A DNA stretch of 64,000 bases from Comamonas badia DSM 17552 (GTDB taxonomy: Bacteria; Pseudomonadota; Gammaproteobacteria; Burkholderiales; Burkholderiaceae_C), in assembly GCF_000484635.1 (NCBI RefSeq), contig NZ_AXVM01000008.1:57650-121649 (forward strand), in the 5' to 3' direction. The notes below the pieces were generated by a model. That model did no database searches. It was not told the DNA's origin and saw only the letters and a list, made by a program, of their open reading frames with translations. This document shows, in pieces, positions 1 through 8,358 of this stretch (its first letter is position 1; each line of letters opens with the position of its first letter). The position numbers and the translations under genes are program-made.

Positions 1-1456
1 CTTCGATGTAATCCTGCGCGCCGCCGCTCTTTCGCGCCAGGTCCTGCCCGGCGCGGAAACGGTCCACCGCGGCGGCGTAGTCGTAGTGCGCCACCTGCAC
101 CTCGGCCTCGGCGCGGATGGAGCGCAGCATCTGCCCCTGCTGGTGCCAGACCTGCGCAAGCGCCTGCCATGCGGCGCCATCCCCCGGATGCAGCGTCACC
201 CGGGTCTGCAAGGGCCCGGCGATGGCAGCCGCCGTGCCGGTGGCCAGCAGCGCCTGCGTGCGCAGCAGCAGTTCGGGACGCGCTTCCTTCTCGGCCGCCG
301 GCCCGAGCGCCTCGAGCGCCGCCGCCGCATCGCCTTCGGCCAACGCCAGCTCGGCATCCATCAGGCGCGCCTGGCGCGCCGCCGCCGCGTCGTGGCGCAC
401 ATCGGCCTGCAGGGGCCCGAAAAGCGCGCGCGCCAGCTTCAGGTCCTTGAGCTGCTGCGCGGCCAGCAGGCCCTGGGTGCGCACCCGCACGCGCTCGGCC
501 AACGGACGGCTGGCGGTGCGCGCGTCCTGGGCGTCCTGCATCCATTGGCGCCAGAGGTCTATGCCCGGCTGCGCCAGCACGCGCGCGCGCGCCACCATCA
601 TGGCATGCACCAGCGGCGCCGCGGGCGCGGGCGGCTCATCCCTGGGCAGGCGGCTGTGCATGTCGGCGATGCGCTGGGTCGTCAGCGGGTGGCTGCGCAG
701 CCAGGGCCAGCTGCCGTTGTCGTTCAGGCGGTTGGCCGCCTGCAGCTTGTCGAACATCGCGACGAAGCCCTGCGGCGCAAAGCCGGCGGGCTGCATCAGC
801 GAAAAGCCGACGCGATCGGCCTCGCGCTCCATGTCGCGCGAGAAGTTGAGCTGGTTCTGCACCGCCAGCGCCTGCCCGCCCACCATCAGCGCCTGCCCGG
901 CATTGGGGCTGTGCCCGGCAACGATGGCGCCCAGGATCAGCGCGCCCATCATCAGCGGCGTCATGCGCTTGTCCTGCGCAATCAGGCGCGAGATGTGGCG
1001 CTGCGTGACGTGGCTGAGTTCGTGCGCCAGCACGGACGCCAGCTGATCAGGCGTATCGACCACCGCCAGCAGCCCGAGCTGCAGGCCGAAGAAGCCGCCC
1101 GGCAGCGCAAAGGCATTGACCGTGCGGTCGCGGATCAGCAGGATCTTCCAGGCGAAGCGCTCATGCATCTCCGGCGTCATTTCGCCGCGCGCCAGCGCCG
1201 CCTGGATGAGCCGGTCCAGAATGTCCTGCGCATATTCCTGAATGGCCGGGTCCTGCATGTAGCTGGGGTCGCGGTAGATCTCGGCGACGATGCGCTCGCC
1301 GAGCTGGCGCTCGCTCGCCAGCGACATCTCGTCGCCATCGCCCATCGCCGGCAGCCCCTGGGCCATCGACAGCGCTGGCATGATGCTTGCCATAACTACT
1401 AAAACAAGAGCTGTCAGCGCCCGTCCGTATTGCGCAATCACCGCTTTTATCTGCAT
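1..1456 (-). CDS. M48 family periplasmic metalloprotease, BepA-like (3' end beyond window)
   Basis: Reads leftward from ATG at 1456 to the window edge without a stop, giving 485 residues. An N-terminal hydrophobic stretch (about residues 10-32, ending near AMA-type residues SMAQ) looks like a signal peptide. The zinc motif HELSH is at residues 145-149 and the third ligand lies in DMEREADRVG about 55 residues later, the M48 arrangement. The C-terminal half is alanine-rich and helical, consistent with the TPR repeats of BepA/YfgC, which assists outer-membrane protein assembly and degrades misfolded LptD or BamA. BepA is about 487 residues, so little is probably missing. Function is inferred from family. 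Divergent from moaC with a 72-bp gap that contains a perfect CCGTCGC/GCGACGG hairpin (1474-1489). Confidence 0.85.
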   Translation of the reverse strand, partial: MQIKAVIAQYGRALTALVLVVMASIMPALSMAQGLPAMGDGDEMSLASERQLGERIVAEIYRDPSYMQDPAIQEYAQDILDRLIQAALARGEMTPEMHERFAWKILLIRDRTVNAFALPGGFFGLQLGLLAVVDTPDQLASVLAHELSHVTQRHISRLIAQDKRMTPLMMGALILGAIVAGHSPNAGQALMVGGQALAVQNQLNFSRDMEREADRVGFSLMQPAGFAPQGFVAMFDKLQAANRLNDNGSWPWLRSHPLTTQRIADMHSRLPRDEPPAPAAPLVHAMMVARARVLAQPGIDLWRQWMQDAQDARTASRPLAERVRVRTQGLLAAQQLKDLKLARALFGPLQADVRHDAAAARQARLMDAELALAEGDAAAALEALGPAAEKEARPELLLRTQALLATGTAAAIAGPLQTRVTLHPGDGAAWQALAQVWHQQGQMLRSIRAEAEVQVAHYDYAAAVDRFRAGQDLARKSGGAQDYIE

Positions 1457-1528
1457 ATATTTCACACAAGGCCCCGTCGCTCGCGACGGCCGTATGATGC
1501 CTGCTCCCACTGAAGGTTTCCGCCCGCC

Positions 1529-2014
1529 ATGTCCGATTCCCCGCTCACCCACTTTGACGCCCAGGGCCAGGCCCACATGGTTGACGTCGGCGCCAAAAGT
1601 GCAACCCACCGCATCGCCGTCGCCACCGGGCGCATCCGCATGCAGGGCGCCACGTTCGCGCTGATCGCCTCGGGCAGCGCAAAAAAGGGCGACGTGCTGG
1701 GCGTGGCGCGCATCGCCGGCATCATGGCCAGCAAGAAGACCAGCGAGCTGATTCCCCTGTGCCACCCGATCGCGCTCACGCGCGTGGCGGTGGAATTCGA
1801 GCTGCTGGCCGATGCGCATGCCGTGCAGTGCACCGCCACCGCCGAGACCGTCGGCCCGACGGGCGTCGAGATGGAAGCGCTCACCGCCGTGCAGGTGGCG
1901 TTGCTGACCCTCTACGACATGTGCAAGGCGGTCGATCGCGCCATGGTGATCGAGGGCGTGCGGCTGCTGGAAAAGCACGGCGGCAAGTCAGGCAGCTTCG
2001 TGCAGCCGCGCTGA
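1529..2014 (+). CDS. moaC: Cyclic pyranopterin monophosphate synthase MoaC
   Basis: 161 residues, the normal MoaC length. MoaC works after MoaA in molybdenum cofactor synthesis, converting the cyclic GTP intermediate to cyclic pyranopterin monophosphate in the cytoplasm. The sequence shows the family landmarks: [18 protein letters not shown] near the N-terminus, the K(T)[13 protein letters not shown] segment around residues 70-85 with the active-site His, and [17 protein letters not shown] followed by [11 protein letters not shown]. The start is the first ATG after a GAAGG ribosome-binding site. It stands alone; the other moa genes are not in the window, so it is probably a single-gene unit facing away from the M48 protease. 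Confidence 0.96.
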   Translation: MSDSPLTHFDAQGQAHMVDVGAKSATHRIAVATGRIRMQGATFALIASGSAKKGDVLGVARIAGIMASKKTSELIPLCHPIALTRVAVEFELLADAHAVQCTATAETVGPTGVEMEALTAVQVALLTLYDMCKAVDRAMVIEGVRLLEKHGGKSGSFVQPR

Positions 2015-2047
2015 TCCCGCCGTGCCGCGCGCAGGGGAAGCGTCATT

Positions 2048-2144
2048 CCATTGCTCGATCAAGCGCGTACGCGAAGGTGGAGCGCAGACAGTGCCGCAGC
2101 ACGGCGAGCACAGCCGGCAGAGCAATCGTTTGATCGGGAAATGG
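2048..2144. repeat. Imperfect inverted repeat between moaC and the reductase gene
   Basis: An 18-nt arm at 2048-2065 (CCATTGCTCGATCAAGCG) is matched at 15 of 18 positions by the reverse complement of 2127-2144, with 61 nt between. The right arm abuts the reductase stop codon at 2146. It lies between two convergent genes, so it might serve as a bidirectional terminator or be a remnant of a small mobile repeat. There is no clear T-tract. Low confidence. Confidence 0.3.
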
Positions 2145-2145
2145 A

Positions 2146-3105
2146 TCAGATATCCAGCACCAGCGTCTTGCTCCTGCTGCCGCCGACGCAGACCATCATC
2201 GATTGATTGGCCGCGCGCTCCTTGGCGCTCAGCACCGAGTCGCGGTGGTCCGGAATGCCCTCCAGCACCTTGGTTTCGCAGGTCCCGCACACGCCCTCGC
2301 AGCAGCTGTAGTCCACCTCGATGCCAGCGTCCAGCAGCGTGTCCAGGATCGATTTGTCGGCGCTGACCTGCAGAATTTTGCCGCTGCGCCGCGCCTCGAC
2401 GGCAAAGCTGACCAGCGCTTCATCGGATGCCGCCACCTCCACCGCCGCGAAGCGCTCGATGTGGTGGTTGGCGTGGCCGAGGTTTTCACAGGCTTTCTCG
2501 AACGCGTCCAGCATGGGCGCGGGGCCGCAGGCGTAGTGGTGCGTGCCCGCGTCGGGCGCGCGCCGGGCCAGCAGCGCACGCAGATCGGGCGGGCCGCCCG
2601 CTTCCTTGTCGAAGTGCAGGTGCAGCGGCATGCCCAGGGCCTGCAGTTCGGCCAGGAAGGCAGCGCTCCTGCGTTCGCGGGCGAAGTACAGCATTTCGAA
2701 GGAGCGCCCCAGCTGTTTCAGCCGGCGCGCCATGCACAAGAGCGGCGTGATGCCGATGCCGCCGGCCACGAGCACGCTGTGCGCGGCGTCTTCCCGCAGC
2801 GCGAAGTTGTTGCGCGGCGCGGCGATGGTGATGGGCATGCCGACCTTCAGGCTCTCGTGCACGCAGCGCGAGCCGCCGCGGCTGTTGCGGTCGAGCAATA
2901 CGGCGACGACGTAGCGCTGGCGCTCCTCGCTGTTGTTGCACAGCGAGTAGTTGCGCACCAGGCCGTTGGGCAGGTTGAGGTCGATGTGCGAGCCCGGCGT
3001 GAAGGCCGGGAAATCGCCGCCGCGCTGCGGGCGCAGCTCGACGCTGATGGTCTCCAGCGCCTCGAAGGTCAGGGCGTGGACGTAGGCTTGCAGGGTAGTG
3101 CTCAT
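2146..3105 (-). CDS. PDR/VanB-family oxygenase reductase (flavin + NAD + 2Fe-2S)
   Basis: 319 residues from ATG at 3105; an open frame continues upstream but has no conserved sequence. Domain order is that of phthalate dioxygenase reductase: a flavin-binding barrel (residues about 5-105, with RNYSLCNN), an NAD domain (LVAGGIGITPLLCMARRL about residue 120; YACGPAPMLDAF about 215) and a C-terminal plant-type ferredoxin. The iron-sulphur cysteines are C268, C273, C276 and C306, an exact C-x4-C-x2-C-x29-C pattern. It would pass electrons from NADH to the Rieske oxygenase encoded at 4071-5393, on the other side of the GntR gene. It is transcribed leftward, 35 bp downstream of gntR, probably as one unit with it. 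Confidence 0.9.
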   Translation of the reverse strand: MSTTLQAYVHALTFEALETISVELRPQRGGDFPAFTPGSHIDLNLPNGLVRNYSLCNNSEERQRYVVAVLLDRNSRGGSRCVHESLKVGMPITIAAPRNNFALREDAAHSVLVAGGIGITPLLCMARRLKQLGRSFEMLYFARERRSAAFLAELQALGMPLHLHFDKEAGGPPDLRALLARRAPDAGTHHYACGPAPMLDAFEKACENLGHANHHIERFAAVEVAASDEALVSFAVEARRSGKILQVSADKSILDTLLDAGIEVDYSCCEGVCGTCETKVLEGIPDHRDSVLSAKERAANQSMMVCVGGSRSKTLVLDI

Positions 3106-3140
3106 GGTGGGTATCGCTTTGGGGACGTTAGTGTTGCACG

Positions 3141-3878
3141 CTAGCCACCCAAGGTCGGGGCCGTCACCAGCCGCATGCTGGGCAGCAGCCGGGCCGCCAG
3201 CTCCGGCCGGTCCATCGCGTATTCGAGATTCATGCGGGCGATTTCCACATGTTCCTCGCCCAGCGCCTGCGCGCGCGCGCCCTGGCCGCGCTCGATCGCC
3301 TGCAGCGTCGCATGGTGCTGGCGCTGCGCCAACTGCATCCACTGCTGGCCTTCCTGCATCGAGGACTGCATCGGCAGCATGGCGCTGGGCGAGGCAAAGG
3401 GCTGGCTGTTGAGAAAGTCCAGCGTGCGCCGGATCGCGGCGTTGCCGCTGCCCTGAACGATGAGCGCATGAAAGCGGTTGTTCATCTCGACATAGGCGGC
3501 ATAGTCATCGAGCCCCATGCCCGGCCGATTGACGATCTGGTCCCCCTCCTCCAGGCAGTCGCGCAGCTTGCGCAGCAGCGGGCGCGGCGCGCCTTCCTCC
3601 GCCAGCAGGCGCGCGGCGCAGCCTTCGATCACGCCGCGCAGGCGGATGGCGTCGTCGATCTCGCGCGAGGTGAAGCGCCGCATCTGGTAGCCGCCCGCGG
3701 GCGAGGGCTCGATCAGGCCTTCGTGCTCCAGTGTCGTCAGCGCCAGCCGCACCGGCGTGCGCGATGCGCCCAGGCGCTCCGCCAGGGGAATTTCGGCGAG
3801 ACGCTCACCAGGGGCGAAGTCGCCCTTGAGGATCATGTCGCGCAATTGCACGACGACGCGGGATTGCTGGGAAGTCAT
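3141..3878 (-). CDS. GntR-family transcriptional regulator (FCD type)
   Basis: 245 residues from ATG at 3878. The N-terminal winged helix includes LRDMILKGDFAPGERLAEIPLAERLGAS followed by RTPVRLALTTLEHEGL, the GntR signature. The remainder is an all-helical FCD ligand domain with the usual metal-binding pattern (E/D..R..E...A..., then H in NNRFHALIV and later H residues). It sits between the divergent reductase and oxygenase genes and is therefore the likely regulator of the cluster. Two TTGCATGCAA palindromes lie just upstream of its start and downstream of the oxygenase promoter, which fits FCD regulators that repress until an aromatic substrate or intermediate binds. A longer frame to 3947 would include the first palindrome in coding sequence, so the shorter start is preferred. 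Confidence 0.9.
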   Translation of the reverse strand: MTSQQSRVVVQLRDMILKGDFAPGERLAEIPLAERLGASRTPVRLALTTLEHEGLIEPSPAGGYQMRRFTSREIDDAIRLRGVIEGCAARLLAEEGAPRPLLRKLRDCLEEGDQIVNRPGMGLDDYAAYVEMNNRFHALIVQGSGNAAIRRTLDFLNSQPFASPSAMLPMQSSMQEGQQWMQLAQRQHHATLQAIERGQGARAQALGEEHVEIARMNLEYAMDRPELAARLLPSMRLVTAPTLGG

Positions 3879-3886
3879 GGATTCGA

Positions 3887-3896
3887 TTGCATGCAA
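3887..3896. promoter_or_regulatory. Palindromic operator candidate TTGCATGCAA (copy 1)
   Basis: A perfect 10-bp palindrome, 8 bp upstream of the gntR start codon, where bound protein could block its translation-initiation region or promoter. The same sequence recurs on the oxygenase side at 4030-4039. FCD-type GntR proteins commonly bind short palindromes of this size. Binding is inferred. Confidence 0.55.
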
Positions 3897-3992
3897 CGAC
3901 TGCTGTTCAAGGCGATGCGGTATTCCATTTTTGCACAATCCTGCCACGCGCCTGCCCCTATTTTCCTAGGGTAAATACCCATTTCAGAAGGA

Positions 3993-4021
3993 TTGACAAA
4001 AGAAAGGGTGTCTCGAAGAAT
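3993..4021 (+). promoter_or_regulatory. Sigma-70-like promoter for the oxygenase operon
   Basis: TTGACA (3993-3998), a 17-bp spacer, then AAGAAT (4016-4021), which keeps four of six -10 positions. The predicted transcription start falls on or next to the palindrome at 4029-4040. That placement suits repression by the GntR protein. Confidence 0.55.
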
Positions 4022-4028
4022 AAGCCAA

Positions 4029-4050
4029 ATTGCATGCAATGGTATGCAAC
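4029..4050. promoter_or_regulatory. Operator candidate ATTGCATGCAAT plus half-site (copy 2)
   Basis: A perfect 12-bp palindrome at 4029-4040 is followed at once by ATGCAAC (4044-4050), a repeat of its right half. It covers the expected transcription start of the oxygenase promoter. The core is identical to the copy at 3887-3896. Confidence 0.6.
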
Positions 4051-4070
4051 TCATTTTGGAACCGAGACCC

Positions 4071-5393
4071 ATGGCCACTGCGGAACAAAACGATTGGATG
4101 ACCCGTACCAACCCCGGCACGCCTGCCGGCACTCTGCTGCGCCAGTACTGGCAGCCGGTGGCGCTGGCCGAGGAGCTGAACGGACCGCGGCCGCTGAAAA
4201 CGGTGGATGTCATGGGGCAGCACCTGGTGCTGTTCCGCGACGAAAAGGGGCGTTTGGGACTACTCGATCGCGACTGCCCGCACCGCGGGGCCGACCTGGC
4301 CTATGGCCGCATCGAGGATGGCGGCCTGCGCTGTCTGCTGCACGGCTGGCTGTTCGACGTGAACGGCTGCTGCATGCAGACCCCGGCCGAACCCGAGGGC
4401 AGCAAGCTGTGTTCGCGCATCCACCAGGGCGCCTACCCGGTGGTCGAGAAAAGCGGCATCATCTTTGCCTATCTGGGCCGAGGCGAGCCGCCGGCCTTCG
4501 CCGATTTCGACTGCTTCGTCGCGCCGGACAGCCACACCTTCGCGTTCAAGGGGCTGTGGGAATGCAACTGGCTGCAGGCGCTGGAGGTGGGCATGGACCC
4601 GGCGCATGCCTCGTTTCTGCACCGCTTCTTCGAAGATGAGGATGTCTCCGAGAGCTTTGGCAAGCAGTTTCGCGGCGCCTCGATGGGCACGGATCTTCCG
4701 ATCGCCAAGGTGCTGCGCGAGTACGAGCGGCCGGAGATCAGCGTCGATGCCACCGGCTACGGCCTGCGCCTGACGACGCTGCGCAAGCTCTCGCCCGGGC
4801 AAACCCATGTGCGCATCACCAACGTCGCCTTCCCCAACGTCTTCGCCATCCCGATGGGGCCGGAGATGACCATCACCCAGTGGCATGTGCCGGTGGACGA
4901 CCACAACAGCTACTGGTACGCGATTTTCACCAGCTTCGCCGGTGCGGTGGACAAGCAGCAGATGCGCGAGCAGCGCCTCAAGACCATCGAGCTGCCGCTG
5001 TACAACTCGCGCAAGAACAAGCGCAACCACTACGGCTACGACATCGCCGAGCAGCAGAGCCAGACCTATACCGGCATGGGCATGGACATCAACGTGCACG
5101 ACCAGTGGGCCTGCGAGTCCATGGGCACCATCCAGGACCGCACGCGCGAGCACCTGGGCACGACCGACAAGGCGATCGCCGCCTACCGCCGCATGCTGGT
5201 GGATGCGATCGATGCGGTGCAGGAGGGCCAGCCTTTGCCGGCGCGCCCGGCGGCGGGGCAGGGCGGCACTCTGAGTGGCCCGCCGGCCGTGGACGGCGTC
5301 ACGACGGCGGATGCCGCCATGCAATTTTGCGCAACCGCCGACTTGCAGCGCCGCCAGGCCTGTGACTGGGCCGCCGCCCGCCTGGGCTCCTGA
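4071..5393 (+). CDS. Rieske non-heme iron aromatic ring oxygenase, alpha subunit
   Basis: 440 residues from ATG at 4071, after a GGAACCGAG ribosome-binding region. An in-frame upstream start at 3993 would place the promoter and operator in coding sequence and is rejected. The Rieske cluster ligands are C69-P-H71 and C88-L-L-H91. The mononuclear iron site is D176-P-A-H179-A-S-F-L-H184. Size and motif spacing match single-subunit-type oxygenases of the phthalate 4,5-dioxygenase/vanillate demethylase group, which pair with a PDR-type reductase; one is encoded at 2146-3105. No beta subunit gene is present, as expected for that group. The glutamine-synthetase-like gene follows after 12 bp. Substrate cannot be read from sequence; the neighbours suggest an aromatic amine or its gamma-glutamyl derivative. 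Confidence 0.92.
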   Translation: MATAEQNDWMTRTNPGTPAGTLLRQYWQPVALAEELNGPRPLKTVDVMGQHLVLFRDEKGRLGLLDRDCPHRGADLAYGRIEDGGLRCLLHGWLFDVNGCCMQTPAEPEGSKLCSRIHQGAYPVVEKSGIIFAYLGRGEPPAFADFDCFVAPDSHTFAFKGLWECNWLQALEVGMDPAHASFLHRFFEDEDVSESFGKQFRGASMGTDLPIAKVLREYERPEISVDATGYGLRLTTLRKLSPGQTHVRITNVAFPNVFAIPMGPEMTITQWHVPVDDHNSYWYAIFTSFAGAVDKQQMREQRLKTIELPLYNSRKNKRNHYGYDIAEQQSQTYTGMGMDINVHDQWACESMGTIQDRTREHLGTTDKAIAAYRRMLVDAIDAVQEGQPLPARPAAGQGGTLSGPPAVDGVTTADAAMQFCATADLQRRQACDWAAARLGS

Positions 5394-5405
5394 CCCGGGG
5401 CCGCG

Positions 5406-6848
5406 ATGAGCGACTTCGTCACGCGCCACGGGCTGTGGAGCGAAACGCAGGAGGCGCAGGCGCGCGACGTCATTGCCCGAATCGACGCGGGTGAATGGGA
5501 TGTGGTGCGCTTTTCCTGGGCCGACCAGCATGGCGTGCTGCGCGGCAAGACGCTGGTGGGGGATGCCGCGCGTTCCGCCCTGCGCCGCGGGGTGAATCTG
5601 ACGACCACGCTGCTGGCCAAGGACACCTCGCACCGCTCGGTATTCCCGGTCTTCGCCACCGGTGGCGGTTTCCCGGTGCCCGGGCTGCAGGGCGGGGCGG
5701 ACTTCATCATCGTGGCCGATCCCGGCACCCTGCGCACCCTGCCCTGGGCGCCGCGCACGGCCTGGCTGCAGTGCGACGCCTACATGAAGGATGGCCAGCC
5801 CTGCCCCTTCGACACCCGGCGCATCCTGCGCCGCGCCGTGGCCGAGCTGGGCGCGCAGCAACTGGAATTCGTCGCCGGTCTGGAGGTGGAGTTTCACGCC
5901 TTCAGGCTCGACGAAGCAGCGATGCAACTGGCGGATTCGGGCCAGCCCGGCACACCGCCGAACGTCTCGCTGCTGACGCATGGCCACCAGTACCTGACCG
6001 AGCTGCGCTACGACAGCGTCGATGCGCTGATGGAGCTGCTGCGCCGCGAGCTGCTGGCGCTGGGCCTGCCGCTGCAGTCGCTGGAAATCGAATTCGGCCC
6101 GAGCCAGTTCGAGCTGGTCTTCGGCCCCACCGCTGGTCTTGCGCCGGCCGACACCATGGTGCTGCTGCGCAGCGCGATCAAGCAGATCTGCCGCCGCCAC
6201 GGCTACCACGCCACCTTCATGTGCCGCCCGCGCATCCCGAACGTGATGTCCAGCGGCTGGCATCTGCACCAGTCGCTGCGCCACGGCGAAAGCGGCGCCA
6301 ATGCCTTCATGCCCTCAGCCGATGCCGCCACGCCGCTCAGCCCGCTGGGCATGCAGTACTTGGCCGGCCTGCAGGTGCATGGCTGCGGATCGGCCGCGCT
6401 GGCCAGCCCCACGCTCAACGGCTACCGCCGCTACCGCCCGCTGTCGCTGGCGCCGGACCGCGCCATCTGGGCCGAGGACAACCGCGGCGCCATGCTGCGC
6501 GTGCTCGGCGCGCCCGGCGACAGCGCCTCGCGCATCGAAAACCGCATCGGCGAGCCCACGGCCAACCCCTATCTGTACCTGGCTTCCCAGTTGTTTGCCG
6601 GCATGCACGGCATGGCCGAGCGCATGGATCCCGGCCCCTCCGCCGATGCGCCCTACGAAACCCCCGCGCCGCGCCTGCCGCGCACGCTGGAGCAGGCGCT
6701 GGCGGCGCTGCGCGCAGACGCCTGGCTGTGCGACAAGCTGGGACAAGGTTTTGTGGACTACTACTGCCGCATCAAGGAAGCGGAGATCGCGCGCTTCAAC
6801 ATGGAGGTGTCGGAGTGGGAGCAGCGTGAATATTTCGACATGTTTTGA
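5406..6848 (+). CDS. Glutamine synthetase family protein (probable gamma-glutamyl-amine ligase)
   Basis: 480 residues. It has the glutamine synthetase N-terminal beta-grasp region (VVRFSWADQHGVLRGK) and catalytic domain: GLEVEFHAF (metal-binding Glu), EIEFGPSQFELVF, SGWHLHQSL (ATP/metal His), NGYRRYRP and ENRIGEPTANPYLYLASQ. Family members embedded in catabolic operons, such as the aniline (AtdA1/TdnQ) and isopropylamine (IpuC) enzymes, join glutamate to an amine using ATP instead of making glutamine. Its place directly after a Rieske oxygenase, with an amidotransferase at the far end of the same operon, matches the aniline layout. I infer a gamma-glutamylating ligase that activates or detoxifies the amine substrate; ordinary glutamine synthetase is unlikely given the context and divergence. 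Confidence 0.85.
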   Translation: MSDFVTRHGLWSETQEAQARDVIARIDAGEWDVVRFSWADQHGVLRGKTLVGDAARSALRRGVNLTTTLLAKDTSHRSVFPVFATGGGFPVPGLQGGADFIIVADPGTLRTLPWAPRTAWLQCDAYMKDGQPCPFDTRRILRRAVAELGAQQLEFVAGLEVEFHAFRLDEAAMQLADSGQPGTPPNVSLLTHGHQYLTELRYDSVDALMELLRRELLALGLPLQSLEIEFGPSQFELVFGPTAGLAPADTMVLLRSAIKQICRRHGYHATFMCRPRIPNVMSSGWHLHQSLRHGESGANAFMPSADAATPLSPLGMQYLAGLQVHGCGSAALASPTLNGYRRYRPLSLAPDRAIWAEDNRGAMLRVLGAPGDSASRIENRIGEPTANPYLYLASQLFAGMHGMAERMDPGPSADAPYETPAPRLPRTLEQALAALRADAWLCDKLGQGFVDYYCRIKEAEIARFNMEVSEWEQREYFDMF

Positions 6849-6866
6849 TTGCCCGGAAAGCCTTTC

Positions 6867-7337
6867 ATGATTCCCGCCCGAATCCACACCGCATCGGTGC
6901 GCGCGCGCATCGGCGACTACGCCGACACCCAGCGCAGCGCCGAAGAGCGCGGCCGCATCTACGAAGAACTGCTGGGCTTCGTGCCGCCGCGCATCGAGGC
7001 GCGCTTTGCCGTCACCGGCGCGCTCGACCCGGCCATGGTCGATCTGCAGGAGCAGATGCGCGCGCACGCCATGTACCCCAAGAGCTTTGACGTGAAGACG
7101 GCGCAGCTCATGCTGTTCGGCATGCTGCTGATGGATCTGAGCGACGCCGCCCTCCTGCACGCCATCGCCGCGCGTCGCGCGGGAGCCAGCTGGAACGAGT
7201 TGCAGGACACGGTCAACCTCTGCTTTCTGTTCCGCGGCCTCTCGGCCGCCAACCGGGGCGCGGAGATCCTTGCCAACATCGCGCACCGCGAGCAATTGGC
7301 CCAAGAGCAGCCCGCCGAAGCCGCCCAGACCAGGTAA
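6867..7337 (+). CDS. Carboxymuconolactone decarboxylase/AhpD-like protein
   Basis: 156 residues, starting at ATG 6867 behind GGAAAG. The all-helical CMD fold is visible: a long acidic N-terminal region, then EQMRAHAMYPKSFDVKTAQLMLFGMLL and ALLHAIAARRAGASWNELQDTVNLCFLFRG, where the AhpD-type CxxC redox motif would lie but is absent. It therefore resembles the non-redox branch related to gamma-carboxymuconolactone decarboxylase. In this operon it could decarboxylate or isomerise a ring-cleavage product; that is inference. It lies 18 bp after the ligase gene and 19 bp before the RidA gene. Confidence 0.8.
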   Translation: MIPARIHTASVRARIGDYADTQRSAEERGRIYEELLGFVPPRIEARFAVTGALDPAMVDLQEQMRAHAMYPKSFDVKTAQLMLFGMLLMDLSDAALLHAIAARRAGASWNELQDTVNLCFLFRGLSAANRGAEILANIAHREQLAQEQPAEAAQTR

Positions 7338-7356
7338 CGCCTGAGGAAGCCCCCGC

Positions 7357-7761
7357 ATGCCCAAGATCCTCATCCACAGCAGCCAGGCGCCGGTCACCGG
7401 CTTCACCGACCACAGCAAGCCCTCGCCGCTGGCGCAGGCCATCCGTGCGGGCGACATGCTCTATGTCTCGGGCCAGGGGCCGCTCGATCCGCAGACCCGC
7501 GAAGTGGTTGCGGGTGGCATCGCCGAGCAGACGCGGCAGACCCTGGGCAATCTGAAGGCCATCCTCCAGGCCGCGGACGCCGGCATGGCGCAGGTGGTGA
7601 ACATGCGCGTCTGCCTGCGCGACACGGCGGATTTTCCGGCGTTCAACGAAGCCTTCCGCGACTTCATGGATGGCGAAAAAGTCACCCGCACCTGCACCGG
7701 CGGCACGCCGCACCGCAAGGGCGTGCTGGTGGAGATCGATTGCGTCGCCTACCTCGGTTGA
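7357..7761 (+). CDS. RidA/YjgF/UK114 family deaminase
   Basis: 134 residues, a full-length RidA protein with a GAGGAAG ribosome-binding site. Conserved pieces include PLAQAIRAGDMLYVSGQGPLDP, the TRQTLGNLKAILQAAD segment and the C-terminal GVLVEIDCVAYL strand. R111 (VTRTC) falls where the catalytic arginine of RidA contacts the carboxylate of 2-aminoacrylate. Members of this family in catabolic operons act on aminomuconate-type products; AmnD, a 2-aminomuconate deaminase, is one. Because a 3-hydroxyanthranilate dioxygenase homologue follows 11 bp later, a role in removing ammonia from a ring-cleavage product is more likely than general housekeeping imine hydrolysis. Confidence 0.88.
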   Translation: MPKILIHSSQAPVTGFTDHSKPSPLAQAIRAGDMLYVSGQGPLDPQTREVVAGGIAEQTRQTLGNLKAILQAADAGMAQVVNMRVCLRDTADFPAFNEAFRDFMDGEKVTRTCTGGTPHRKGVLVEIDCVAYLG

Positions 7762-7772
7762 AGGAGAGCCTC

Positions 7773-8297
7773 ATGTACCAGATGCCCATCGTCGCCTTTC
7801 AGGATCGCATCGAGCAGCTAGGCAAAACCGGCGCCTATGTCAGCGTGGTCTGGCAGCAGCCCGAATCGCTGGTGTTCATCGCGCGCGGCAGGCCCTACCG
7901 CAGCGAATTCCACATCAACCCCAGCGACGAGATGATGATCATGCTCAAGGGCGAAATGCGGCTGCACTACCGCACGCCCGAGGGCAGGGAAGAGGTGGCC
8001 GTCATCCCCGAAGGCGCCGCCATCCACACGCCCGCCGGCATCCCGCATTCGCCCCGCTTCGCCCCCGACGCCTACGCGCTGATCCAGGAGCGCGCGCGCC
8101 GCCCCGGCGAGGACGACCAGTTCCAGTGGTTCTGCCCCCGTTGCGACCATCTGCTGCACGCCGAAGTGTTCAGCGTCGCCGACTACGGCAAGGACCCGGT
8201 CAGCCAGGCCTACCGCAACTTTTTTGAGAGCGAAGACCACCGTACCTGCAAGGGCTGCGGCCATGTCATGCCCAATGCGCTGGCGCCGGGGCAATGA
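7773..8297 (+). CDS. 3-Hydroxyanthranilate 3,4-dioxygenase homologue (cupin)
   Basis: 174 residues from ATG 7773, behind AAGGAGAG. The residues known in the Cupriavidus enzyme are all present at matching spacing: iron ligands H47, E53 and H92, substrate-binding R43, R95 and E106, and the C-terminal rubredoxin-like metal site C121-x2-C124 and C159-x2-C162. The family opens the ring of 3-hydroxyanthranilate between C3 and C4 to give 2-amino-3-carboxymuconate semialdehyde. The kyn genes that usually supply 3-hydroxyanthranilate from tryptophan are not nearby, so the substrate probably comes from the Rieske oxygenase and amine ligase upstream. An ortho-aminophenol-type substrate other than 3-hydroxyanthranilate is possible. 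Confidence 0.9.
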   Translation: MYQMPIVAFQDRIEQLGKTGAYVSVVWQQPESLVFIARGRPYRSEFHINPSDEMMIMLKGEMRLHYRTPEGREEVAVIPEGAAIHTPAGIPHSPRFAPDAYALIQERARRPGEDDQFQWFCPRCDHLLHAEVFSVADYGKDPVSQAYRNFFESEDHRTCKGCGHVMPNALAPGQ

Positions 8298-8358
8298 CCG
8301 CGGCCCCGCACACAATACGCAGCTTTCCCACCCTGACGATTCCAGACAAGGAGACACC

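Noticed and set aside
86..1402. 438-codon open frame on the plus strand
   Set aside because: It is antisense to the M48 protease. The minus strand has a signal peptide and HELSH zinc site; the plus frame is Arg/His-rich, as antisense frames in high-GC DNA usually are.
3106..3342. N-terminal extension of the reductase by 79 codons
   Set aside because: It overlaps the gntR gene, has no conserved sequence and would displace the clear start MSTTLQAY at 3105.
4260..6284. 674-codon open frame on the minus strand
   Set aside because: Antisense to the Rieske oxygenase and glutamine-synthetase-like genes, both of which show full catalytic motifs; the minus frame has none.
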